DNA from: FLUQ01 sp031551515
Lineage (GTDB): Bacteria > Desulfobacterota > Desulfovibrionia > Desulfovibrionales > Desulfovibrionaceae
Reading direction: 5' to 3'
NCBI GenBank assembly: GCA_031551515.1
Contig: JAVBNL010000023.1
Coordinates: 35,394 to 99,393 of the forward strand
Length of the DNA: 64,000 bases
A program made the position numbers and the translations under genes. Shown one piece after another: positions 1 through 7,994 of the stretch. Numbering within the stretch: position 1 is the stretch's first letter; the number at the start of each line of letters is the position of its first letter. The notes under the pieces are model-generated. The model did not search any database. It had not been told where the DNA came from and saw only the letters and a list, made by a program, of their open reading frames with translations.

Positions 1-1270
1 CCGCGCGCCCGGCGGCCATGGCTTTGATGACCGAGCCGGCGCTGCCCGCGAAGTCGCCGGCGGCAAAGACGTTGCTCTCTCCAAGTTGCAGGGTGAGCGG
101 ATCCGCCTGCGAAACGTCGCGCATGCTCAAGTGACTGCCCTGCAGCACGCTTTGATCGCGTTCAAGGCCGATGGCGATGATCAGGGCATCGGCGGCGATG
201 GAGTCAAGGGCGCTGTCAAAGCTGGGGGCAAAATTGCCGTTTTCGTCGAACACAGCCACGCAGCGGCTGAGGGCAACGCCGGTTATTGCGCCGTTTTTGC
301 CTTCAATGCGCTCAATGCCGCAAGAATGCCTGAAGATGACGCCTTCGTCTTTCGCCTGCCGCACTTCGTCCGCAAATGCGGGCAGTTCGTCTTCTCCTTC
401 CAGAGTCAGAACGATGACCTTGTCCGCGCCCTGGCGCAGGGCGGTCAGGGCCGCGTCCATGGCCATGTTGCCGCCGCCGGCGACAAGCACGGCGCCTGAA
501 AGATCCGGCCCTTTGCCCGCCCGGGAAGCGGCAAGGAAATCAAGGCCTGGGTGCACGTTCGCGAGTTCTTCGCCATCCACGCGCAGAGCCTTGTTTTTCC
601 ACAACCCGGTGGCCAGCACCACGGCATCGTAAGAGCCGGCTATTTCCCGCATTTTCGCGCCGTCCACGCGGACGCCGTACTGAAAAGAAACGCCTAGCCG
701 CGGCAAGATGGCAAGCTCTTGCTCCACCACAGCATCGGGCAAGCGAAATGCCGGAATGCCGCCCACAAGCATGCCGCCGGGTTTGGGGCCGGCTTCAAAC
801 ACGGTCACGGCATGGCCCTTAAGCGCAAGGTCATAGGCGGCCACAAGGCCCGCGGGACCGGCGCCGATGACCGCAATGCGCTTGTTTGTGGCGGGTGCCG
901 GGGCGGGCAGATCCGCATCGCCGGCCGCTTCAAATAGAAAGCGCTTCAAAACCCGCACAGCCACGGGAGCGTCGCTGGACCGGCCTTTTTCGCAGGACGT
1001 TTCACAAGGATGGTCGCACACCATGCACATGATACGCGGGAAGGGCAGTTTTTCGCGCACCACTTCACGGGCCTTGTCGTATTCACCCCTGGCGATGAGC
1101 TGCACATACCCCTGGACGTTGACGCCCATGGGACAGGCTTCGCGGCAAGGGGAAAGACGCATGCGGATATTGTCCAGAATGCACCTGTCCGCGCATTTGC
1201 CGCAAAAAATGCATTTGTCTTTGTCGATCTTTATGTTGTCTTCATAACTTTCGAGGTAGCTCGGGCTCAT
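1..1270 (-). CDS. Fe-S/FAD pyridine-nucleotide oxidoreductase (GltD-like), 3' end cut by window edge
   Basis: The protein opens with a ferredoxin-type motif C-x2-C-x2-C-x3-C (Cys20, 23, 26, 30). A second cysteine-rich helical region (CREACPMGV, then CMVCDHPCETSCEKG) follows, as in the N-terminal domain of glutamate synthase beta chain and related electron-bifurcating or NAD(P)H-linked enzymes. Next come a dinucleotide-binding fold (IAVIGAGPAGL) and a second nucleotide-binding fold (VLVAGGGNMAMDAA). The ATG overlaps the stop of the upstream flavoprotein gene as ATGA, so the two are translationally coupled and probably form one complex. The likely role is passing electrons between NAD(P)H or ferredoxin and the flavoprotein. 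The C-terminus lies outside the window. The family is clear; the substrate is not. Confidence 0.85.
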   Translation of the reverse strand, partial: MSPSYLESYEDNIKIDKDKCIFCGKCADRCILDNIRMRLSPCREACPMGVNVQGYVQLIARGEYDKAREVVREKLPFPRIMCMVCDHPCETSCEKGRSSDAPVAVRVLKRFLFEAAGDADLPAPAPATNKRIAVIGAGPAGLVAAYDLALKGHAVTVFEAGPKPGGMLVGGIPAFRLPDAVVEQELAILPRLGVSFQYGVRVDGAKMREIAGSYDAVVLATGLWKNKALRVDGEELANVHPGLDFLAASRAGKGPDLSGAVLVAGGGNMAMDAALTALRQGADKVIVLTLEGEDELPAFADEVRQAKDEGVIFRHSCGIERIEGKNGAITGVALSRCVAVFDENGNFAPSFDSALDSIAADALIIAIGLERDQSVLQGSHLSMRDVSQADPLTLQLGESNVFAAGDFAGSAGSVIKAMAAGRA

Positions 1271-2934
1271 GCGTTCCCCCTTTCGCCCATGCGAATGACG
1301 TCCTTGTGGCTGACCTTCACGTCAGCAGGGTTGTCGCCCATGGTCAGGACGATGTGCTTCAGCCATTTCTCGTCGTTGCGCTCCGGGTAGTCCGTACGGG
1401 CGTGCCAGGGGTACCAGCGGGTTTCCGTCCTTTCTTTCGAGGCAATGGCGCTCAGCATCGCGCAGTTAATGATGTTCTCCACTTCAAGGCACTTGAACAG
1501 GTCGTGCATGCTGGCGACGCGCACCAGGGTGGAAAGCTCTTCGCGAAAACGGTTCATCCACCAGATGGCTCGATCGCATTTATATTCGTTCTTGGGCGGT
1601 TTCAAATAGTCGCCGATGATCCGGCGCACTTTATATTCGAATTCCTCAATGCCGATGGGGTTGTCCTTTTGCGCCAAGCGCGCGTCAAGACGATCCAACA
1701 CGGAATCGACGAAAGCCGTGTCCAGACTTTTAAGTGTGACGCCTTTTGCCCGCTCTGTGGCATTTTCCGCGCTGATTTCACCGTAAACAAAGGCGCCGGA
1801 AAGATGGCCACGCGCACAAAGCGAGGTATCGCCCGCGGCATAGAGGCCGGGCACGCATGTTTCGCCGTTTTCGTTGATGCGCACACCCGTCAGGCCATGC
1901 CCGCCGCACAAGAATACTTCCGTGGGCCACAGTTCAATATGACCGGTACGGAAATCATTGTCTCTGCCGGCGTGGAAACGTTCGCAAGCCGGGCGTTCCG
2001 TGGTGAAAAGGATATCCTCAATGCTTTTGATGGTTTCTTCGGGCAGATGCTTAAGTTCAATGCGCAGCGGCCCCTTGTTGTCCAGATGTTCGGCGAACAT
2101 GCTTTTTATGGAGGGGTGCGCCTTATCCCGGCGTTCGCCGAAGGCGTTGAACAGGCGGGCGCCCCTGGTGAGAGTGATGTACAAAAGCGGCGCGTTGATA
2201 TCCTTGGTGATGTAATAGACAAGTGTGTACTCAAAACCGGAAAGTTCCGCACCGGCCTTGTAGGCAAGCATGTAGCCGTCGCCGGTGTTGCCGGGAAAGT
2301 CATAGATGCCGTAAAGGTGCCCGTTGTCGGGCAGGCCGAAGCGGGCCGTGCCGCCGGCGCTCAAGATGACAGCCTTGGCCCGGATGACGGAAGGTTCCCC
2401 GGTTCGCACGTTCACGGCGACGGCGCCGCAGACCTCGCCATCCTGTTTAAGCAACTGTACGGCCATGGTGCGGTTCATGACCTTGACGCCAAGGGCGGTT
2501 GCTCTGTCGGCGATGATTTTTTTGAGTTCGGGTTCTTTCATGGTCACGCAAAAACGCCCTTTCGCGTGCACCTGCAGAACTTCATATTCGCCGTCGTACT
2601 TGGGGAAGCAGACGCCCCAGTCAACAAGCCGCTGCATGGTTTCGTAACTGCGCTCGGCCATGCGGTAGTTTACCGGCTCGTCCATAATGCCCTCACAGGC
2701 CGCGCCGTTGCCTTCCAGATATTCCTCCGGCGTGCTGATGCCTGGAATGGCTACAATATTCATGGCGTCCATGCCGCGCGCTATGCAGCCCGAATATTCG
2801 ATATCGCCCTTTTCAAGAACAAGCACCTTTTGCCCGGGGTTTTGCTCTTTGGCGCGGATAGCCGCCATGGCCCCCGCGCTGCCGCCTCCGATAATCAGAA
2901 TATCGGTGTCGATAACAGGATATCTGTGTTTCAT
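1267..2934 (-). CDS. FAD-dependent flavoprotein of the fumarate reductase/AprA superfamily
   Basis: A 555-residue flavoprotein. The N-terminal FAD-binding fold is visible (DTDILIIGGGSAGAMAA, then the LVLEKGD strand), as are the GDGYMLAYKAGAELSGFEY segment and the C-terminal GLYAAGDTS and HLSGAFVYGEISAEN motifs. These are typical of fumarate reductase, succinate dehydrogenase and adenylylsulfate reductase alpha subunits. The general architecture and helical C-terminus are closest to AprA-like proteins, but no AprB-like ferredoxin gene sits beside it. Its partner is instead the overlapping downstream Fe-S/FAD protein. The ATG at 2934 has a GGAG ribosome site five bases upstream and is preferred over a start 24 bases earlier. 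No heme or membrane anchor is seen, so the protein should be cytosolic. The substrate cannot be read from the sequence. Confidence 0.85.
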   Translation of the reverse strand: MKHRYPVIDTDILIIGGGSAGAMAAIRAKEQNPGQKVLVLEKGDIEYSGCIARGMDAMNIVAIPGISTPEEYLEGNGAACEGIMDEPVNYRMAERSYETMQRLVDWGVCFPKYDGEYEVLQVHAKGRFCVTMKEPELKKIIADRATALGVKVMNRTMAVQLLKQDGEVCGAVAVNVRTGEPSVIRAKAVILSAGGTARFGLPDNGHLYGIYDFPGNTGDGYMLAYKAGAELSGFEYTLVYYITKDINAPLLYITLTRGARLFNAFGERRDKAHPSIKSMFAEHLDNKGPLRIELKHLPEETIKSIEDILFTTERPACERFHAGRDNDFRTGHIELWPTEVFLCGGHGLTGVRINENGETCVPGLYAAGDTSLCARGHLSGAFVYGEISAENATERAKGVTLKSLDTAFVDSVLDRLDARLAQKDNPIGIEEFEYKVRRIIGDYLKPPKNEYKCDRAIWWMNRFREELSTLVRVASMHDLFKCLEVENIINCAMLSAIASKERTETRWYPWHARTDYPERNDEKWLKHIVLTMGDNPADVKVSHKDVIRMGERGNA

Positions 2935-3299
2935 GTAAACTCCCTGGCTGTTGCACAATTCTCCGCAGCCCGTGTTGCGGAACCCCTGTCGTGATGACGG
3001 GAAGTGATCGGCATACCCGTTCAGGCATATTCACGAAATTGATGTATATGTTTATATCAATAGCGTCAAGCCCTTTCCCGCAACCGGCTGTGGGCATCTG
3101 TGCCCGCCTGCGCCGACTGCCGCGGCACTGAAAAGCCGCAAAAAAGCGGTTGTGATTTTCACCGCAACCGCTTGGTTCCACCAGGCACTACGCAGTATTT
3201 CTTTTTGCGCGAAAAGATACTATAGGCTCCACTATACTGCACACTACAGGGACACCCCATACAGCGCCATTAGCGCGTCTTTTGACATAAGGAGTTTTC
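2935..3299. other. Divergent intergenic region with no gene
   Basis: This 365-base stretch separates the leftward flavoprotein operon from the rightward EF-hand protein and must hold both promoters. It contains an inverted pair ATTGAT...ATCAAT spaced by 12 bases (3038-3061), a hairpin around the AACCGC repeats near 3140-3175, and the AAGGAG ribosome site just before 3300. No convincing reading frame was seen. Confidence 0.5.
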
Positions 3300-5564
3300 A
3301 TGGCCGCTCCGTCCGATTTTATCTGGAAATTTCACCGCATCGGCGGCCTGGATCAGGTCACGCTGCGCACCGCAGACGAGCTTCGCCACCTGGCGGAACT
3401 GGACCCCAAACTCTGGGGGGCGCTCAGCTGCCCCGCCTCCAACCTGGAATTTGACCAGCGCACCCTGGATCTTGTCGATGCGGACAGGGACGGCCGCATT
3501 CGCATACCCGAAGTGATCGCGGCCGTGGAATGGGCCTGCGCGCGCCTGGCCGACCCCGCCGCCATGGTGGATCCGCCGGAAGCCATGCCCCTTGCGCATA
3601 TCCGCACCGATACGGAGGAAGGCAGCCGCATGGCGGCGTCGGCCAGGGCCGTTCTTGAAAATATAGGCAAGGCGGGCGCGGAAGAAATCACCCGTGAAGA
3701 CGTGGCCGAAGCCGCGGCCAAAGCGGCGCAAAACCTCTTTAACGGCGATGGCGTGGTGCCCCCCCACCCGGATCTTGACCCCGGCATGCAGCGTTTTATC
3801 CGTGACGCCATTGCGGTTACCGGCGGCGTTGCCGATTCCGGCGGCGATGTCGGCATAGGCCGCCCCATTGCCGACGCGTTCATGGCCACCCTAAAAAACT
3901 GGCGTGAATGGAAGCAGTCGCTTACCCGCACGGCGGCCCCCCTGGGCGCGGACACGGTGGCGGCCTGGGAGATGCTGCAAGAGCTGCGGGTCAAGATTGA
4001 CGATTATTTTCTGCGCTGCGACCTGGCGGATTTCGCCCCGCAAAACCCGGACAGCTGCGGCCAGGATGAAAAAGCCCCCCTGCCCGCCGAACGCGGTTTG
4101 CTTGACGCGCAAAGCCTGGCTGACCTGCCCCTGGGCAGGGTTGAGGCAGGCCGCGCCCTCAGCGCATCTTCCGGCCTGAACCCGGCCTGGCGCGGCCGCA
4201 TGGAAACATTCTTGCGCCTGGTGCGGCCGCTTCTGGCCCAGCCCGACGTGATGACGCGCACCGACTGGCGCGCCGTGTGCGACAGCTTCACCGCCCTTGA
4301 AGCCACCCTGGCGGAAAAACCCGCTCCAATCACGGCGGAAGTTACCGTTCCCCCCACTGCAACGCCCGACAGCCTCGGGCCGGACAGGGTGAACGAACTG
4401 CTGAACGGCGATTTGGCCGCGCGTTTCGCCGAACTAGCGGACAAAGACGCCTCCGCCCCGGCAGACCCCAACGGTGTGGCCGCTGTGGAGCGCCTGGTGC
4501 TGTATCATCGCAACCTGCACCGGCTGCTGATGAACTTCGTTTCTTTCTATGATTTTTATTCGCTGCGCCGCAGCGCGACCTTTCAATCCGGCACCTTGTT
4601 CCTTGACGGCCGCAGTTGCCGCCTTTGCCTGCCCGTGGCGGATATAGCCAAACACTCCACCCTGGCCGCATTCAGCCAGCTTTGCCTTGTCTATTGCGAA
4701 TGCCGCCGCCCCGGCAACGGAACCGACGCCGCCAAAAGCATGACCATCGTGGCCGCCATGACCGCCGGTGATTCCGACCTGTTGCTGGAAGGGCGTAACG
4801 GCGTTTTTGTGGACAGTCTGGGCAACGACTGGGACGCCACCCTGATCAAAATCGTCAGCAACCCCATAAGCTTGCGCCAGGCCCTGTGGGATCCTTACAA
4901 ACGCCTGGGCCGTATCGTTACGGAGCAGATAAGTAAGTTCGCCTCCGCCCGGCAGGCCGCGCAAACGGCGGCCATGACGCAAAAGGTCGTGGCAGGGCCC
5001 GCCGCAGCGCCCGCTGCCGCGCCCGGTTTCGACATCGGCAAAAACGTCGGCATTCTCGCCGCCGTGGGTTTGGCTTTGGGCGCGTTGGGCACGGCTGTGG
5101 CGGGCATTGCCAACGCGCTTTTTTCACTGGCCTGGTGGCAGTTTCCGCTGCTTTTCATCGGGCTCTTTCTGGCCATTTCCGGCCCTTCCTTCATCATGGC
5201 CTGGCTGAAACTGCGCAAACGCACCCTGGGGCCGTTGCTTGAAGCTTCCGGCTGGGCGGTCAACAGCCGCATCCCTGTCAACCTGACGCTGGGCGGCAAG
5301 CTGACCGACACCGCCGCCCTGCCCGGCAACGCCACCCGCAGCTTCAGAGACCCCCTGGCCAAGCCCAACCGCTGGCCGCTGGCCGTCGCCGCCATAACGG
5401 CGCTGATCGTCGCCGCCCTGGGGGCTTGGCTGTGGTTCGGCCCCGGCAAAACGTACATCCGCGAGTTCCGCTCTTTCGTGGCCCAGCAAAAGAACGCCAC
5501 GGCGGTGAAACAAAGCGCCCCGGCCAAAGCCCCGGCGGCGAAAAACGCCACCACCGCGCCGTAG
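3300..5564 (+). CDS. Large membrane-anchored protein with an N-terminal EF-hand loop, unknown function
   Basis: A 754-residue protein with no recognised enzyme domain. Residues 60-71 form a textbook calcium-binding EF-hand loop (Asp60, Asp62, Asp64, Gly65, Ile67, Glu71). The middle is soluble and alanine-rich. Two or three hydrophobic helices lie at roughly residues 580-640 and another at about 690-715. A short Lys/Ala-rich tail ends the protein. There is no signal peptide, so most of the chain should be cytoplasmic with a C-terminal membrane anchor. The start has AAGGAG six bases upstream. It appears to be a single-gene unit, followed by a perfect long hairpin at 5610-5660. Codon use matches its neighbours. 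I do not recognise a function; similar hypothetical proteins are thought to occur in Desulfovibrio-like genomes (from memory, not searched). Confidence 0.8.
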   Translation: MAAPSDFIWKFHRIGGLDQVTLRTADELRHLAELDPKLWGALSCPASNLEFDQRTLDLVDADRDGRIRIPEVIAAVEWACARLADPAAMVDPPEAMPLAHIRTDTEEGSRMAASARAVLENIGKAGAEEITREDVAEAAAKAAQNLFNGDGVVPPHPDLDPGMQRFIRDAIAVTGGVADSGGDVGIGRPIADAFMATLKNWREWKQSLTRTAAPLGADTVAAWEMLQELRVKIDDYFLRCDLADFAPQNPDSCGQDEKAPLPAERGLLDAQSLADLPLGRVEAGRALSASSGLNPAWRGRMETFLRLVRPLLAQPDVMTRTDWRAVCDSFTALEATLAEKPAPITAEVTVPPTATPDSLGPDRVNELLNGDLAARFAELADKDASAPADPNGVAAVERLVLYHRNLHRLLMNFVSFYDFYSLRRSATFQSGTLFLDGRSCRLCLPVADIAKHSTLAAFSQLCLVYCECRRPGNGTDAAKSMTIVAAMTAGDSDLLLEGRNGVFVDSLGNDWDATLIKIVSNPISLRQALWDPYKRLGRIVTEQISKFASARQAAQTAAMTQKVVAGPAAAPAAAPGFDIGKNVGILAAVGLALGALGTAVAGIANALFSLAWWQFPLLFIGLFLAISGPSFIMAWLKLRKRTLGPLLEASGWAVNSRIPVNLTLGGKLTDTAALPGNATRSFRDPLAKPNRWPLAVAAITALIVAALGAWLWFGPGKTYIREFRSFVAQQKNATAVKQSAPAKAPAAKNATTAP

Positions 5565-5609
5565 AACAGAGCGGCCAAAGACAACGAGATCTCGGGGCTC
5601 CGCCCCGTA

Positions 5610-5660
5610 CCCCGCAATAACCAGAAACGGCGCTCAGCGCCGTTTCTGGTTATTGCGGGG
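5610..5660. repeat. Perfect 25-bp inverted repeat, terminator-like
   Basis: Two 25-base arms are perfectly complementary around a single central base. The inner part is AGAAACGGCGCT/AGCGCCGTTTCT. No run of T follows on either strand, so this is not a classical Rho-independent terminator, though a stem this long would block polymerase or protect RNA ends. The inner arm sequence recurs in the hairpin at 6887-6917. The tract that follows (GGGGGTGCAGGG plus a small stem) belongs to a family seen elsewhere in the window. Confidence 0.85.
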
Positions 5661-5690
5661 GTGCAGGGACTCAGTCCCGTGGGCCGTTGC

Positions 5691-5993
5691 GTGGATTTCA
5701 ACCTGGTCCACCGGCCGGGCTGGCAAGGCCGCATTGAAGCCATAACGCGGCCCGGCGTCCTGCCTTTCGCCGCCGGCGCCCTTACCGGCATTTTCGCCCG
5801 TATCGACGGTCTGGCCGTGGAAGGCGCGACAAAAGACGGGCAGCGCTTTACCGCAACGCTGCAAAACGGCGATTTTCTCGCGCTGCGGCCGGAAACGGTC
5901 GTGCCGGGCGCGCTGACGCTTGCCGCGTCCGCCGCCGCGGCGGGCAAGGTGCTCGGCATCCTTGCGGTTGCGGAACGGCTTGCGGTAAAATAG
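5691..5993 (+). CDS. Short hypothetical protein, possibly a 5'-truncated gene
   Basis: The frame has strongly GC-biased third positions and ends at a TAG at 5993. It encodes about 100 residues starting at a GTG (5691), with segments such as RPGVLPFAAGALTGIF and an alanine-rich C-terminus. A GTG at 5661 is also possible, but it lies directly against the hairpin repeat at 5610-5660. No good ribosome site precedes either start. The codon pattern says the sequence was coding; the lack of a start signal next to a repeat suggests the 5' end may have been lost. No family was recognised. The long opposite-strand frame across this region is judged a shadow. Confidence 0.4.
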   Translation: MDFNLVHRPGWQGRIEAITRPGVLPFAAGALTGIFARIDGLAVEGATKDGQRFTATLQNGDFLALRPETVVPGALTLAASAAAAGKVLGILAVAERLAVK

Positions 5994-6114
5994 CCAGCAA
6001 GCCCGACGCAAAACCACACCACCACGGCGTTTACCCCTGACGGCATGCCGTATGTAAAACGGACGCTTGCCGGGCCTGCGCATCCGGAGTACAGCAAGCC
6101 GCTGGAGACCTGCC

Positions 6115-6876
6115 GTGGAACTTGACCTCACCATCATCTTCATGCTGTGCCTGGTCTATCTCTGTACCGGCTGCATGGACGGCATCGCCGGCGGCGGAGG
6201 GTTGATCACCGTGCCCGCGCTCCTCTTGGCGGGCGTTCCGCCGGATATGGCGCTCGGCACCAATAAACTGGCCGTGGTTTTCGGCTGCGGCGCGTCTTTC
6301 GGCACGTACGCCAGAAGCGGCATGGTCTTCTGGCCGCTGGCCCGCATGAGCCTGCCCCTTTCCCTTATCGCCGCCTTTGCCGGGACCTGGTCCATTTTGC
6401 TTTTCAACAGCGAAGACATAGGCCGCGTTATCGTCTTTTTGCTGCCCCTGGCTTTCGCCGCGACGCTGATGCCCCAAAAAGACCGGGGCATCACGGAGTT
6501 TCCGCCTCCGCCCCAAGGCTTTGCGCCCCTTGCGATCTGCGCGGCCCTGGGCTTTTATGACGGGTTTTTCGGCCCGGGCAGCGGCGCTTTTTATATCCTG
6601 TCCTTCCACCTCATTCTCAACCTGGGCCTGCTGCACGCTTCGGCCACGTCCAAGCTGTTCAGCCTCGTCACCATAACCGCGAGCTTTCTGGTCTTCGCCT
6701 GGCATGGCAAGGTGTTGTATCTTTTGGCGATTCCTATAAGTCTGGCCAATATCGCGGGCAACATTCTGGGCGCCAAAATGGCCATGCGCGTCGGCCCCGG
6801 CATCGTGCGCAAGGCGCTGGCCGTTTCCATCACCCTGCTTTTCATCTCTTTGCTCTGGAAATTCTATCTGGCCTGA
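6115..6876 (+). CDS. TSUP (TauE/SafE) family anion exporter
   Basis: A 253-residue polytopic membrane protein. The signature CMDGIAGGGGLITVPALLLAGVPP in helix 1 and the GTNKLA segment are hallmarks of the TauE/SafE family. Its second-half counterpart is seen at FYDGFFGPGSGAFY. About eight hydrophobic segments are present. The GTG at 6115 is chosen because GGAGA lies six bases upstream and the first transmembrane helix begins right after it; the frame is open further upstream, but that part is not hydrophobic. Family members move sulfite, sulfoacetate, taurine-derived sulfonates or other organic anions. In a sulfidogenic host a sulfur oxyanion is plausible, but the neighbours do not confirm this. 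Confidence 0.88.
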   Translation: MELDLTIIFMLCLVYLCTGCMDGIAGGGGLITVPALLLAGVPPDMALGTNKLAVVFGCGASFGTYARSGMVFWPLARMSLPLSLIAAFAGTWSILLFNSEDIGRVIVFLLPLAFAATLMPQKDRGITEFPPPPQGFAPLAICAALGFYDGFFGPGSGAFYILSFHLILNLGLLHASATSKLFSLVTITASFLVFAWHGKVLYLLAIPISLANIAGNILGAKMAMRVGPGIVRKALAVSITLLFISLLWKFYLA

Positions 6877-6886
6877 ACCGCCCGGT

Positions 6887-6917
6887 ACAAGAAACGGCGC
6901 AAAGCGCCGTTTCTTGT
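6887..6917. terminator. Bidirectional hairpin terminator
   Basis: Arms of 14 bases around an AAA loop, with the stem core AGAAACGGCGC/GCGCCGTTTCT, followed on the plus strand by TAT. It lies between the convergent TSUP gene and the ABC operon. It shares its stem core with the hairpin at 5610-5660. A GC-rich tract with a second small stem (GGGGtccgcgCCCC) follows. Confidence 0.7.
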
Positions 6918-6989
6918 TATACGGGTGCGGGGTCCGCGCCCCTGCCGGAGGGCAGCGGGAAGGGCAGCCCTCCCCGCGGCCTTCCTCTT

Positions 6990-7949
6990 CTACTTCTTCG
7001 TGCGGTACTGCGGCACGTCCTTCTTGTAGACCAGAGACAGGGGCAGATACTGCACCGGCGGCACTTTATAGCCGTTGAGGGCCAAATAGCAGGCGCTCAT
7101 GGCCAGCGCGATCTGGCTGCGTTCGTTCTGGGCGCCGGTCAGCAGAATGCTGCCGTTTTCCAGCGCGTCCAGGGCGTCGTTATCCACGTCAAAGGTGATC
7201 TGCACCATTTCTTTGTCACGGCCGACCAGCTTGGCCGCTTCAACCGCGCCCATGGTCATATCTTTGTTGATGGAGCCGACCGCGTCGATTTTCTTATACT
7301 TCTGCAGCCAGTTTTCCATCAGCTGCATGCCCTTTTCCCGGTTGAAGTTGGCCGGCTGCGAGTCGAGCAGCTTGATACCGGGGTACTTTTTAAACGCGTC
7401 CTTATAGCCCTGCACGCGCTCTTCGGACGTGGAGTTGCCCGGAGTGCCTTCGATAAGCAGCACGTTGCCCTTGCCTTTGATGGTTTCGCAAAGCGCGGTG
7501 CCCAGTTCAAAGCCGACCTGGTAGTTGTCGACCCCGGTCCAGGTCAGAATCTTGCCGCCATAGGCTTTGGTATTGGGAGTGGCCACCAGAATGCCGGCCT
7601 TGTTGGCCTTTTCAATGGCCGGCACGATGGCCTTAGAATCCGCCGGAGCGATGAGGATGGCGTCCACGCCGTCGGTAATGGCCTGTTCCATAAGCTGCAT
7701 CTGCTCTTCAACGGAATAGGGCGTTTCCGGCCCGACGCATTTCAGGCTGACGTTGGGCATCAGCTTCACCGCTTCTTCGGCCCCTTCGATCATGTTCAGG
7801 AAAAACGGGAACTGCATGCTTTTGACGATAAACACGAATTTGTACTGCTTTTTCTTGGCCTCAGCCGCAAAGCCGTCTTTTGTCATGCCCACGCAAAACG
7901 ACGCCAAAAGTAAGAACACGATAGTCAGAAACGTCATTCTCCTTTTCAT
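6990..7949 (-). CDS. Periplasmic sugar-type substrate-binding protein of an ABC importer
   Basis: A 319-residue protein with a cleavable signal peptide (Lys/Arg start, hydrophobic core, likely cleavage near residue 28-30). It has the Peripla_BP_4 (RbsB-like) fold: VFIVKSMQFPFFLNMIEGAEEA, then DAILIAPADSKAIVPAIEKANKAGI and GNVLLIEGTPGNSTSEERVQGY. It is the last gene of a leftward operon that starts with the ATPase gene, an unusual position for the binding protein. The ATG has an AGGAG site upstream. Ligand-contacting residues cannot be assigned, so the sugar or polyol is unknown. Placement next to the Tm-1-like and PEP-hydrolase-like genes suggests they process the imported ligand. Confidence 0.9.
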   Translation of the reverse strand: MKRRMTFLTIVFLLLASFCVGMTKDGFAAEAKKKQYKFVFIVKSMQFPFFLNMIEGAEEAVKLMPNVSLKCVGPETPYSVEEQMQLMEQAITDGVDAILIAPADSKAIVPAIEKANKAGILVATPNTKAYGGKILTWTGVDNYQVGFELGTALCETIKGKGNVLLIEGTPGNSTSEERVQGYKDAFKKYPGIKLLDSQPANFNREKGMQLMENWLQKYKKIDAVGSINKDMTMGAVEAAKLVGRDKEMVQITFDVDNDALDALENGSILLTGAQNERSQIALAMSACYLALNGYKVPPVQYLPLSLVYKKDVPQYRTKK

Positions 7950-7994
7950 GGTCCTCGCTCCTTTTGTTGTGCTGCGACAATACTGTTTGTTGGA

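Noticed and set aside
1306..2994. 562-codon open frame on the plus strand
   Set aside because: It is the antisense of the well-supported flavoprotein gene; its translation shows no family and its codon pattern follows from the GC bias of the true gene.
3038..3061. ATTGAT-N12-ATCAAT as an FNR/CRP-type operator
   Set aside because: The spacing is 12 instead of the 4 expected for an FNR box, and the inner positions are not symmetric.
4895..6097. 400-codon open frame on the minus strand
   Set aside because: It overlaps the 3' end of the EF-hand protein gene and the 5610-5660 hairpin, has no ribosome site, and has a low-complexity Ala/Arg/Ser composition typical of antisense frames.
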